Shown piece after piece: positions 15,993 to 23,215 of a stretch of DNA of 24,888 bases. Under the pieces are notes generated by a model. The model did no database searches. It saw only the letters and a program-made list of their open reading frames with translations, and was not told the DNA's origin. Position 1 is the stretch's first letter. Each line of letters starts with the position of its first letter. This DNA is from Oscillospiraceae bacterium (GTDB lineage Bacteria; Bacillota_A; Clostridia; Oscillospirales; Oscillospiraceae). The position numbers and the translations under genes were made by a program. The DNA lies in contig JAFOBK010000004.1 of NCBI GenBank assembly GCA_017381835.1, positions 1 to 24,888 on the forward strand. Direction: 5' to 3'.

Positions 15993-16904
15993 ATGGAAAA
16001 GATTTATGATATGATCATTGTGGGCGGCGGCCCCGGAGGATATACGGCAGCCCTTTACGCAGTGCGGGCAGGCCTTGAGGTGCTGCTGGTCGAGCGGCTC
16101 AGCGCCGGCGGACAGATGAATCTCACCGGTCAGATTGACAACTACCCCGGATTCCCCGAGGGTGTGGATGGCTTTCAGCTGAGCTACAATATGCAGCAGC
16201 AGGCAGAACGCTTCGGCGCAAAGACCAGGTATGCGGAAGTGCTGGAATTGCAGCTGGCAGGGGAGGTTAAAACCATCCGTACCAACGAAGGTGAATACTT
16301 TGCAAAGTCGGTGGTGATCTCCACCGGCGCAAACCCCCGTCAACTGGGAGTTGCCCGTGAAAACGAAATGATCGGCAGAGGTGTTGGCTACTGCGCCCAT
16401 TGCGACGGCGGTTTTTACCGGGGCAAGACCGTGGCAGTGGTCGGCGGCGGCAACTCTGCGGTGGCAGAGGCACTGTATCTGTCCCGTATTGCCAAAGAAG
16501 TGATCCTGATCCACCGAAGAGATTCTCTGCGGGCAACCCATATTTATCAGAAACCTCTGCAGGAAGCCGGAAATATCCGCTTTGTATGGGATTCCGAGGT
16601 GACGGAGCTGCTGGGTGAAGAAGTGCTGTCTGGTGTAAAGATCCGAAACCTGAAAAGCGGCGAGGAGCAGATTCTGGAGATCCAGGGCTTATTTGTCAGC
16701 ATCGGCAGAAAGCCTGCAACGGATCTGGTGAAAGATCAGTTGACTTTGGATGGAGCAGGCTATATTATGGCAGGAGAAAATACGAAAACCAATCTCCCCG
16801 GCGTCTACGCGGTGGGAGATGTGCGAACGAAAGAACTGCGCCAGATTGTCACGGCAGTGGCAGACGGCGCTATGGCTGCCCATGTGGCAGAACAAGAATT
16901 GTGA
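15993..16904 (+). CDS. trxB: Thioredoxin reductase (NADPH, FAD)
   Basis: The 303-residue flavoprotein carries the FAD fold motif VGGGPGGYTAALYA (10-23), the redox-active disulfide CAHC (134-137) within VGYCAHCDGGFYRG, the NADPH motif GGGNSA (151-156) with HRRDSLRA (174-181), and the C-terminal FAD motif GVYAVGDVR. This is the low-molecular-weight bacterial TrxB layout at normal length. It would reduce thioredoxin or a similar carrier with NADPH in the cytoplasm. No thioredoxin gene is adjacent; instead ccdA and a TlpA-like gene follow within 12 nt gaps. The context therefore suggests its electrons are sent across the membrane. AGGCAGGA precedes the start. Whether NADPH or NADH is preferred is not certain: HRRDxxRA favours NADPH. 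Confidence 0.93.
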   Translation: MEKIYDMIIVGGGPGGYTAALYAVRAGLEVLLVERLSAGGQMNLTGQIDNYPGFPEGVDGFQLSYNMQQQAERFGAKTRYAEVLELQLAGEVKTIRTNEGEYFAKSVVISTGANPRQLGVARENEMIGRGVGYCAHCDGGFYRGKTVAVVGGGNSAVAEALYLSRIAKEVILIHRRDSLRATHIYQKPLQEAGNIRFVWDSEVTELLGEEVLSGVKIRNLKSGEEQILEIQGLFVSIGRKPATDLVKDQLTLDGAGYIMAGENTKTNLPGVYAVGDVRTKELRQIVTAVADGAMAAHVAEQEL

Positions 16905-16916
16905 TAAGGAGTTCAT

Positions 16917-17573
16917 ATGCAATATATCATCTCGTTTTTTGAAGGTATTCTCACCTTCATCTCCCCCTGTTTGCTCCCTATGCTGCCGGTGTATATTTCC
17001 TATTTTGCAGGCGGACAGCAGAACAGCAGAAAGACCCTGATCAATGCTTTGGGATTTATCCTGGGCTTTACCGTTGTTTTTACGGCTATGGGCGCTCTGG
17101 CAGGCACTTTGGGCAGCTTCCTCAGTAAATATCAGACCGTGGTGAATATCGTTTCCGGTCTCATCGTCATCTTCTTCGGCCTGAACTTTATGGGCATCAT
17201 CAAGCTGAATCTTTTTAAAGGCAGCGCAAGAATGCAGACCGGCAACCTGGGATTCTTCTCGTCCCTGCTGTTCGGCATGGTATTCTCCATCGGCTGGACT
17301 CCCTGCGTGGGTGCGTTCCTGGGAAGCGCTCTGATGCTGGCTTCCCAGCAGGGTCATGTGCTGGAAGGTACCCTCATGCTGCTGAGTTATTCCCTGGGTT
17401 TGGGCATTCCCTTCCTGCTCAGTGCGGTGCTGATCGACCAGCTGAAGGGCGCGTTTAACTTTATCAAGCGGCATTACACCCTCATTAACTATATCTGCGG
17501 CGGTCTGCTAGTGCTGATGGGCATTCTCATGGCCACCGGCATCCTGAATGATGTGCTGCAATCCCTGGCATAA
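16917..17573 (+). CDS. ccdA: CcdA/DsbD-type transmembrane thiol-disulfide carrier
   Basis: The 218-residue, six-span protein belongs to the CcdA/DsbD transmembrane-domain family, which carries reducing equivalents from cytoplasmic thioredoxin to extracytoplasmic thiol proteins. The paired cysteines sit where expected: C18 in FISPCLLPMLPVY in the first helix and C130 in GWTPCVGAFLGSAL in the fourth. Both are followed by the family's helix-breaking prolines or glycines. It lies between trxB (12 nt upstream) and the TlpA-like gene (11 nt downstream), each with its own AAGGAG-type ribosome site. I infer electron flow from TrxB through a thioredoxin to CcdA and then to the TlpA-like protein. Cytochrome c maturation is one classical use, but no cytochrome gene is in view. 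Confidence 0.92.
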   Translation: MQYIISFFEGILTFISPCLLPMLPVYISYFAGGQQNSRKTLINALGFILGFTVVFTAMGALAGTLGSFLSKYQTVVNIVSGLIVIFFGLNFMGIIKLNLFKGSARMQTGNLGFFSSLLFGMVFSIGWTPCVGAFLGSALMLASQQGHVLEGTLMLLSYSLGLGIPFLLSAVLIDQLKGAFNFIKRHYTLINYICGGLLVLMGILMATGILNDVLQSLA

Positions 17574-17584
17574 GGAGAAAGAAT

Positions 17585-18211
17585 ATGAATAAAAAAGGAC
17601 TTTTGATCACCCTGGTTATTTTCCTCGTGGTACTGGGTGTTGCGGGTGTATTGTATCCGAAGCTGAGCGCCGGTATGCAGAATCAGCAGCTGGCAACCGT
17701 TCCCACTACAGAACCCACAGAGGCTGTAACGGAAGCCACACAGCCGGAAAAGCAGGAAGAAACCCAGCCGGAAACCACGGAACCGACGGAGCCCCAAACC
17801 GTTGCCGCACCGGATTTTACGGTGCTGGATTGGGATGGAAATGAAGTAAAGCTCAGCGATTATCTGGGCAAACCTATCGTTCTCAATTTCTGGGCCCATT
17901 GGTGCGGCCCCTGCCAAATGGAAATGCCGGAATTCAACGCAGCCTATGAGAGATTGGGCGGAGAAGTGACCTTCCTGATGGTTCACGAAGGCGCAGCAGT
18001 GGATGACGGCAAGGATAAAGTCACCGAGGGCGGCTACACCTTCCCGGTGGTTTTTGATGTGGACAGTTCCGCGGGTAATCTCTACGGCATTACTGCGTTC
18101 CCCACAACTTTCTTTATTGATGCTGACGGTCATCTGCAGGCCTATTACATGGGCGCAATGGATGCAAATCTGCTGCAGCAGGGAATCGACCTGATTTATA
18201 TAGCAGAATAA
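17585..18211 (+). CDS. Membrane-anchored TlpA/ResA-like thioredoxin
   Basis: The 208-residue protein starts with one membrane anchor or uncleaved signal (about 5-25). A Thr/Glu/Pro-rich linker follows (about 38-75), rich in TEP and TQPE repeats, a typical wall-spanning spacer. The thioredoxin fold runs from about 76 to 205. The active site is FWAHWCGPC, with C107 and C110, and the cis-proline motif AFPTTFFID is present. GNEVKLSDYLGKPIVLNFW is the TlpA/ResA entry strand. It would act outside the membrane as a reductant of disulfides or other oxidised groups, recharged by CcdA encoded just upstream. No lipobox cysteine is present, so it is not a lipoprotein. The natural client is unknown. Confidence 0.92.
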   Translation: MNKKGLLITLVIFLVVLGVAGVLYPKLSAGMQNQQLATVPTTEPTEAVTEATQPEKQEETQPETTEPTEPQTVAAPDFTVLDWDGNEVKLSDYLGKPIVLNFWAHWCGPCQMEMPEFNAAYERLGGEVTFLMVHEGAAVDDGKDKVTEGGYTFPVVFDVDSSAGNLYGITAFPTTFFIDADGHLQAYYMGAMDANLLQQGIDLIYIAE

Positions 18212-18272
18212 TGGCTAGAATAGGGAACGATATTTTAAAATAAGCTAAAATCAAAGAAAATACTCCACAATG

Positions 18273-18306
18273 AAAACCCCACCTCTTAATGAGGTGGGGG
18301 TTCTTT
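18273..18306. terminator. Bidirectional terminator between the redox operon and trpA
   Basis: A 9-bp core stem (CCCCACCTC at 18277-18285 with GAGGTGGGG at 18291-18299), loop TTAAT, is bounded by A residues on the left and T-rich sequence on the right. It lies between convergent genes and can stop both transcripts. The 60 bp before it contain no gene. Confidence 0.82.
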
Positions 18307-18307
18307 C

Positions 18308-19066
18308 TTATAATGCTTTCAGCATAGCCTTTCTTCCGCGGATGTATGCGCCGATGTAGGCAGGTGCGGCGGTGCCCCGCTTCTTCATCAGTTCCATAAT
18401 GGAGGTGTCTTCGATGATACCGTCGCAGAGGGAGGCGGTATCCATCATATAAGGCGCATCCTCAGCGCTGATGCAGACGGCGCAGGGAAGATCGGTATAT
18501 TTCCGGATAGCCGCCACTACTTCCTCCAGCTGCTCTTTGGTGCCGCCGGGGCAGGTCATGATGTACAGGAATCCTTCTGCTGCGGAGGCAATGGCCTTGA
18601 TTCTTGCCTTAGAGGTGGCGGAGATCATGGAAATCAGGGTGATGCCATATTTCTTGCAGTCCGGCAGGAATTCATCGTGCTCTTCAAAGGGCAGATCCGG
18701 TACGATCAGACCGTCAATGCCGATCTGCTGGCAGGTTTTCAGAAAACGCTCGGTGCCGTAGGAGAATACCACATTGGCATAGGTGGAGAATACCAGGGGA
18801 ATGGTGACCTTGGGCCGCAGAGCTTTCACAAAATCGAAAATCTTATCGGTGGTGACACCGGCTTCCAGCGCCCGGATATTAGCCTCCTGGATGGTGGCAT
18901 CCACAGCGGTGGGGTCAGAGAAGGGAATGTTCAGTTCGATGATGTCGGCACCGTTCTCGGCGGCGGCCAGGACGGCCTTTTCGGTGGTGGCAAGGTCGTG
19001 GTCACCGCAGGTGATGAAACCAATGTAGGCCTTGCCCTTTGCAAATGCGTTCTGGAACTTATTCAT
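18308..19066 (-). CDS. trpA: Tryptophan synthase alpha-chain homologue with altered active site
   Basis: The 252-residue protein is clearly TrpA-related: [38 protein letters not shown] and [18 protein letters not shown] all match the family and its order. Canonical TrpA cleaves indole-3-glycerol phosphate to indole and glyceraldehyde-3-phosphate. Here E44 (equivalent to Salmonella/E. coli Glu49) is kept, but the Asp60 position is V55 in [10 protein letters not shown]. The GVTG phosphate loop is replaced by TCPGGTKE, the GFGIS segment by AVCISAED, and the GSAIV phosphate-helix start by EDTSIM. Length is slightly below the usual 260-270. It overlaps trpB by 8 nt, so they are co-translated. I infer a TrpA retained for binding TrpB, or with changed chemistry. 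The frame is intact, so it is not an obvious pseudogene. Confidence 0.85.
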   Translation of the reverse strand: MNKFQNAFAKGKAYIGFITCGDHDLATTEKAVLAAAENGADIIELNIPFSDPTAVDATIQEANIRALEAGVTTDKIFDFVKALRPKVTIPLVFSTYANVVFSYGTERFLKTCQQIGIDGLIVPDLPFEEHDEFLPDCKKYGITLISMISATSKARIKAIASAAEGFLYIMTCPGGTKEQLEEVVAAIRKYTDLPCAVCISAEDAPYMMDTASLCDGIIEDTSIMELMKKRGTAAPAYIGAYIRGRKAMLKAL

Positions 19067-20246
19067 GAAGATCCTCCCCTCTGTAACGGGCGATGGCGGC
19101 GCAGTCCTTGTCGCCGCGGCCGGATACGGTGATGACCATGATCTGATCCTTACCCATGGTGGGTGCCAGCTTCATGGCATGGGCGATGGCATGGGAAGAC
19201 TCGATGGCGGGGATGATGCCCTCGGTGCGAGCCAGGTATTCAAAAGCTTCCACAGCCTCGTCATCGGTGACGGGTACATACTGGGCGCGGCCCATATCGT
19301 GCAGGTTGGCATGCTCCGGGCCGATGCCGGGGTAGTCAAGGCCGGCGGAAATGGAATAAACGGGAGCGATCTGACCGAATTCATCCTGGCAGAAGTAGGA
19401 CTTCATGCCGTGGAAAATGCCGGTGCGGCCGGTATTGATAGTGGCTGCGGTCTCGAAGGTGTCGATACCACGGCCTGCGGCTTCACAGCCGATCAGCTGC
19501 ACGCCTTCATCCTCGATAAAGTGGTAGAAGGTACCGATGGCATTGGAGCCGCCACCTACGCAGGCCATGACTACATCGGGGAGTCTGCCTTCCTTCTGCA
19601 GGATCTGCTCCTTGATCTCCTTGGAGATAACAGCCTGGAAATCTCTTACGATGGTGGGGAAGGGGTGGGGGCCCATGCAGGAACCCAGGCAGTAATGGGA
19701 GTCATGGACTCTTCTGGTCCACTCACCCATGGCCTCATTGACCGCATCCTTCAGTGTGGCGGTGCCGCTGGTGACGGGGATGACTTCCGCGCCCAACAGA
19801 CGCATCCGGTATACATTCAGTGCCTGGCGCTCAGTATCTTCCTTGCCCATGTACACCACGCACTCCATGTTCATCAGCGCTGCTGCGGTGGCGGAGGCCA
19901 CACCGTGCTGACCGGCGCCGGTCTCGGCAATCAGCCGCTTCTTGCCCATCTTCTTGGCCAGCAATGCCTGACCCAGCACATTATTGATCTTATGGGCGCC
20001 GGTGTGGTTCAGATCTTCCCGCTTCAAGTAAATCTTGCAGCCGCCTAAGTCCTTGGTCATTTTCTCGGCGTAGTACAGCCGGGAGGGTCTGCCGGCATAA
20101 TCGTTCAGAAGCTCTGTCAGTTCCCGGTTGAACTCCGGATCATTCTTGTAGTAGTTGTAAGCTTCTTCTAATTCATTCACAGCGTTCATCAGCACTTCGG
20201 GGATGTACTGACCGCCGTGGATGCCGAAGCGTCCTGTCTTTCCCAT
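19059..20246 (-). CDS. trpB: Tryptophan synthase beta chain
   Basis: TrpB condenses indole with serine to make tryptophan, using pyridoxal phosphate. The 395-residue protein carries the PLP lysine in [10 protein letters not shown] (K86), the catalytic glutamate in AETGAGQHG (E108), the phosphate-binding glycine loop VGGGSNAIG (about 230-238) and SGRGDKD at the C-terminus. [16 protein letters not shown] at the start and the COMM-domain segment [14 protein letters not shown] look normal for the TrpB1 type that pairs with TrpA. ATG 20246 is chosen because AGGAGGT is spaced 6-7 nt before it; an in-frame extension to 20312 would run into the T-box terminator hairpin. Expression is controlled by the Trp T-box upstream. 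Its trpA partner overlaps it by 8 nt. Confidence 0.95.
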   Translation of the reverse strand: MGKTGRFGIHGGQYIPEVLMNAVNELEEAYNYYKNDPEFNRELTELLNDYAGRPSRLYYAEKMTKDLGGCKIYLKREDLNHTGAHKINNVLGQALLAKKMGKKRLIAETGAGQHGVASATAAALMNMECVVYMGKEDTERQALNVYRMRLLGAEVIPVTSGTATLKDAVNEAMGEWTRRVHDSHYCLGSCMGPHPFPTIVRDFQAVISKEIKEQILQKEGRLPDVVMACVGGGSNAIGTFYHFIEDEGVQLIGCEAAGRGIDTFETAATINTGRTGIFHGMKSYFCQDEFGQIAPVYSISAGLDYPGIGPEHANLHDMGRAQYVPVTDDEAVEAFEYLARTEGIIPAIESSHAIAHAMKLAPTMGKDQIMVITVSGRGDKDCAAIARYRGEDLHE

Positions 20247-20267
20247 GTTTCTTACCTCCTGAAATGA

Positions 20268-20542
20268 AAAAAATCCTCGACAAAGGTTACCCTTTGCCAA
20301 GGACGAATACATACATTCGCGGTGCCACCTTGGTTCACGGAAACTCCCGTGCGCTTAGCAGGATGCCAACACATCCCCGGACATTGACGCAGCCCATCGC
20401 GTCGCAGCATACTGAAGAAAATCTCGTTCTGTGCGCCCTCAGCGGTCCATTTGATGAACTGAAATCCGCCTTGCTTCCAGCTATGCAAAGCTCTCTGTAG
20501 GATCAGGCCTCACCGTTATCTCCGCCTCATCGGTTTTATGTT
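20268..20542 (-). promoter_or_regulatory. Tryptophan T-box leader (tRNA-Trp riboswitch)
   Basis: On the minus strand the leader upstream of trpB has the T-box core GGTGGCACCGCG (complement of 20318-20329), preceded by AACCAA. Stem I includes the conserved AGAGAG-GCT block (complement of about 20477-20500). Its specifier loop reads CAAATGGACC, giving TGG, the Trp codon, at 20447-20449. Downstream is a terminator stem, CCTTGGCAAAGG pairing with CCTTTGTCGAGG (20275-20302), followed by seven U (A run 20267-20273). Uncharged tRNA-Trp would pair with the specifier and the T-box bulge, favour the antiterminator and switch on trpBA. The 437-bp gap 20247-20683 holds this leader plus two divergent promoters and no gene. 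Confidence 0.93.
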
Positions 20543-20548
20543 TTTCTT

Positions 20549-20577
20549 TTTATAGCATAGAATCTCTGTGGTGTCAA
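20549..20577 (-). promoter_or_regulatory. Sigma-A promoter of the trpBA T-box transcript
   Basis: On the minus strand a perfect TTGACA (complement of 20572-20577), a 17-bp spacer and TATAAA (complement of 20549-20554). The start would fall near 20542, immediately before T-box Stem I. Confidence 0.85.
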
Positions 20578-20606
20578 CATTTTTCTTTGCCCGGCGGACA
20601 CAGGGC

Positions 20607-20635
20607 TTGAGAGTTACAAAGTGTTGTGCTATACT
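20607..20635 (+). promoter_or_regulatory. Promoter of the dat-alr operon
   Basis: TTGAGA (20607-20612), a 17-bp spacer and TATACT (20630-20635), with TGC just before the -10 giving an extended -10 element. It is divergent from the trp promoter, with only about 29 bp between the two -35 boxes. The leader is about 42 nt. Confidence 0.82.
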
Positions 20636-20683
20636 ATATGCACGAATCTATATAACCAAGTACAATTATCAGGAGGTAATACC

Positions 20684-21529
20684 ATGAAAAACTTAGGTTA
20701 TTATAACGGACATTACGATGAAATCGAAAATATGGTCATTCCCATGAACGACCGCGCCAGCTACTTCGGCGACGGTGTTTACGATGCCACCTACAGCCGC
20801 AACCATATCATTTGGAATCTGCAGGAACACCTGGACCGGCTGTACAACAGCGCCCGCCTGCTGGAGATCGAGCCTCCCTGCTCTAAGGAGGAGATGGCTG
20901 AGATCCTGAAGGAAATGGTCAAGAAGGTGGACGACGGTAACCAGTTTGTATACTGGCAGGTGACCCGCGGCACCGCTGACCGTAACCATGCCTTCCCCAA
21001 GGGCGTCAAGTCCAATCTGTGGATCATGCTGCGCCCCCGCAATGTGTCCGACAATCATCCCGTAAAGGTTGTTACTACCGAGGACACCCGTTTCCTGCAC
21101 TGCAATATCAAAACTCTGAACCTGATCCCCAGCGTTATGGCAGCGGAGAAGGCAGAGAAGGCCGGCGTGGATGAGTGCATTTTCCATCGTAACGGCCGTG
21201 TCACTGAGTGTGCCCACTCCAATGTCCATATCATCCGTGACGGCAAGCTGGTAACTGCACCTACCGACAATCTGATCCTGCCCGGCATCGCCCGTGCAAA
21301 CCTGATCCGCATGGCAAAGACTCTGGGCTATGAGGTAGAAGAAATTCCCTACACTCTGGATGATCTGATGAACGCCGAAGAAGTGATCGTTACCCGCTGC
21401 GGCTCTTTCTGCCAGCCTGTCTGCGAAGTGGACGGCAAGCCCGTCGGCGGCAAGCAGCCTGAAATGCTGAAGAAGCTGCAGGATGCCCTGATGGCTGAGT
21501 ACCTGGAATACACCGATATCAAGGAATGA
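20684..21529 (+). CDS. dat: D-amino-acid transaminase (class IV aminotransferase)
   Basis: The 281-residue PLP enzyme interconverts D-amino acids and 2-oxo acids, for example D-Ala plus 2-oxoglutarate to pyruvate plus D-Glu, for the cell wall. The start YYNGHYDEIENMVIPMNDRASYFGDGVYD is the class IV fold entry. The PLP lysine is K143 in CNIKTLNLIPSVMA. WQVTRGTADRNHAFP carries the Arg and His (about R100, H102) that in D-amino-acid transaminases bind the substrate carboxylate, favouring Dat over branched-chain IlvE or ADC lyase. ATG 20684 has AGGAGGT 6 nt upstream. It overlaps or abuts the alanine racemase gene, so the pair would make D-Ala and D-Glu together. The length is normal for Dat. Confidence 0.9.
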   Translation: MKNLGYYNGHYDEIENMVIPMNDRASYFGDGVYDATYSRNHIIWNLQEHLDRLYNSARLLEIEPPCSKEEMAEILKEMVKKVDDGNQFVYWQVTRGTADRNHAFPKGVKSNLWIMLRPRNVSDNHPVKVVTTEDTRFLHCNIKTLNLIPSVMAAEKAEKAGVDECIFHRNGRVTECAHSNVHIIRDGKLVTAPTDNLILPGIARANLIRMAKTLGYEVEEIPYTLDDLMNAEEVIVTRCGSFCQPVCEVDGKPVGGKQPEMLKKLQDALMAEYLEYTDIKE

Positions 21530-21534
21530 TTCCC

Positions 21535-22695
21535 ATGTTCTCGGATTCCCTGCGTACCTGGGCGGAAGTGGACTTAGATGCTGTTTTGCATAATTTCATG
21601 GCAGCCAGAAACCACTTGCCCGAAAATATGAAGCTACTGGTGACGGTAAAGGCCAATGGCTACGGCCACGGCGCAGTTCCCATCACCAAGCTGCTGGAAG
21701 ACAAGGCTGATTACTTTGCCCTGGCAGCCATGGATGAGGCGGTGCAGCTGCGGCAGTCCGGTATTCGAACTCCGCTGCTGATCCTGGGTCCTGTACTTCC
21801 GGCAGATTATCCCCGCGCCGCTGCCTATGATGTGGATCTGACGGTTTCATCTCTGGAAGAAGCGAAAGCAATTTCCGCCTGCGCGGAAAGACTGGGAAAG
21901 AAGATTACCGTCCATTTTGCCCTGGATACGGGCATGTCCCGCATCGGCTTTGCCTGCACAGAAACGGCAGCGGAAGAAATCAGAGCGGCCACGCAGCTGC
22001 CCGGTCTGATTCCCAAAGGAATTTTCAGCCATTTTGCCGCATCTGATAGCAAGAATAAAAGTTATGTAAACCTACAAACGGAGAACTTCCGGCGCATGTT
22101 GGCACTGATTGGGGTGGAGTTTCCCATCCGCCACCTGTATAACAGCGCCGCCATTGCAGAACTGGAGCCGGAGTTCGATATGGCCCGGCAGGGTATTCTT
22201 CTGTATGGTCTGCAGCCGTCCGATGAGGTGGATGGAAGCGGCCTTGGCGGCGTGAAGCCTGCTATGGCTCTGCGCTCTCATGTGTCCTTTGTGAAGGACT
22301 TACCTGCCGGAACGCCGATCAGCTATGGCTGCACCTATGTGACGGAAAAAGATTCCGTGATTGCCACAGTGATGGCAGGCTATGCCGACGGTGTGCCCCG
22401 GTTGCTTTCCAATCAGGGTGAAGTGATTATTCACGGAGTCAAAACTCCCATTGTGGGCAGAGTCTGTATGGATCAGTTCATGGTGGATGTGACGCATATT
22501 CCCGGCGTACAGCCCGGAGATATCGTAACGATTTTCGGCACCGATGGGGAAGTGACCATCACCGCCGACGAAATGGCGGCAAAGGCCCAGACCATCGGTT
22601 ATGAACTGGTCTGCGGCATCGCACCCCGGGTACCGAGAGTATATCTGAAAAACGCAGAAGTGGACAGTATTGTCCGGACACTGCCCTGTGAATAA
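21535..22695 (+). CDS. alr: Alanine racemase
   Basis: The fold-type III PLP racemase interconverts L- and D-alanine for peptidoglycan. The PLP lysine is in TVKANGYGHGA (K39), and the second catalytic base, tyrosine, is in MAGYADGVPR (Y283). RVCMDQFMVDVT, another alr signature, follows. DTGMSRIGF and YNSAA are also present. An in-frame ATG at 21526 overlaps the dat stop (ATGA), but the AAGGA ribosome site (21521-21525) directly abuts it. The ATG at 21535 is 9 nt away and starts 386 residues at the usual point (DSLRTWAEVDLDA), so I favour 21535. It is co-transcribed with dat. No terminator precedes the palindromic repeat that begins 8 nt after the stop. Confidence 0.95.
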   Translation: MFSDSLRTWAEVDLDAVLHNFMAARNHLPENMKLLVTVKANGYGHGAVPITKLLEDKADYFALAAMDEAVQLRQSGIRTPLLILGPVLPADYPRAAAYDVDLTVSSLEEAKAISACAERLGKKITVHFALDTGMSRIGFACTETAAEEIRAATQLPGLIPKGIFSHFAASDSKNKSYVNLQTENFRRMLALIGVEFPIRHLYNSAAIAELEPEFDMARQGILLYGLQPSDEVDGSGLGGVKPAMALRSHVSFVKDLPAGTPISYGCTYVTEKDSVIATVMAGYADGVPRLLSNQGEVIIHGVKTPIVGRVCMDQFMVDVTHIPGVQPGDIVTIFGTDGEVTITADEMAAKAQTIGYELVCGIAPRVPRVYLKNAEVDSIVRTLPCE

Positions 22696-22703
22696 AGAAA
22701 CGC

Positions 22704-22823
22704 TGTCATTGCGAACCAGTGACCGATGTCACTGGTGTGGGACCGAAGGGAATACCTTCAGGTACAATCTCCTTCTTAAGAGGGGGATTCCCACACCAGT
22801 GTTCGCACTGGCTCGGAATGACA
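22704..22823. repeat. Nested palindromic intergenic repeat (MITE-like)
   Basis: The 120-bp element has outer inverted repeats of 18 bp with two mismatches (22704-22721 and 22806-22823, starting TGTCATTGCGAACCAGTG). It also has inner inverted repeats of 13 bp, perfect (CACTGGTGTGGGA at 22729-22741 and its complement at 22790-22802). Each end is itself a small hairpin, CCAGTG and CACTGG separated by 8 nt on the left and 4 nt on the right. Seven T residues follow the right end, so it could also act as a terminator for dat-alr. It carries no open frame of note. TGTCATTGCGA-type ends are known from abundant small repeats in gut clostridia; that link is from memory. Confidence 0.8.
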
Positions 22824-22842
22824 CTTTTTTTGAGGAAAAGTA

Positions 22843-23070
22843 ATGAAAGAATACGAGATGGTTCGGGAGATCAAGAATTTATGTCCCAACAATCAGATGC
22901 GGGATATCTTCTTTGACGAGGTGGAAACCGACGATCCGGTGCAGTACGTGAAAGATTTTCTGAAAGGAAAAGCGTTGTCCGTATCTGCAGAACCCGGGGA
23001 AGCCGGCACGATGACGGTCTATGCCGACTGCGACGGCCTGATCCAAAAATTTGTCTTTACTCCGGTATAA
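22843..23070 (+). CDS. Small acidic protein of unknown function
   Basis: A 75-residue open frame starts with ATG at 22843 behind GAGGAAAAG. I do not recognise the family. The protein is acidic and apparently soluble, with two cysteines (C14 in NLCPNNQMRD and C63 in YADCDGLIQKF) and no membrane span. The predicted order is an N-terminal helix, an acidic loop (DEVETDDPVQYV), a second helix and two or three C-terminal strands. Codon use matches its neighbours, which supports a real gene. It sits between the palindromic repeat and the cooC promoter, so it must be transcribed from dat-alr read-through or from a promoter I cannot see. A role in CODH/ACS biology is only a guess from its position. 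Confidence 0.7.
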   Translation: MKEYEMVREIKNLCPNNQMRDIFFDEVETDDPVQYVKDFLKGKALSVSAEPGEAGTMTVYADCDGLIQKFVFTPV

Positions 23071-23122
23071 CGAACGGAATATGTGAAAATAACTAAAAAT
23101 TACAATAGCCGGGAAATAGAGG

Positions 23123-23151
23123 TTGAATTTATCGACGGAATGTGGTACGAT
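23123..23151 (+). promoter_or_regulatory. Promoter of the cooC-acsD operon, with a leader hairpin
   Basis: TTGAAT (23123-23128), a 17-bp spacer and TACGAT (23146-23151), with TGG before the -10 as an extended element. The start would be near 23158. The leader then forms TATGGGC / GCCCATA (23165-23171 with 23179-23185) close to the RNA 5' end. The 145-bp gap from 23071 to 23215 has no convincing gene. Confidence 0.65.
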
Positions 23152-23215
23152 ACCGTTGTATCAGTATGGGCATATTGCGCCCATATGACGGAATTTCCCA
23201 AAGGAGCAAATATCT

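Noticed and set aside
18308..19066. trpA as a pseudogene
   Set aside because: The frame is uninterrupted, codon use is normal, TrpB coupling is kept and the changes cluster at ligand sites; decay would scatter them.
19032..20048. Plus-strand 338-codon frame across trpA and trpB
   Set aside because: It is antisense to the well-supported trpBA pair and has no domain or ribosome site of note.
20264..20500. Plus-strand 78-codon frame upstream of dat
   Set aside because: It lies within the T-box leader, whose conserved RNA elements on the minus strand explain the sequence.
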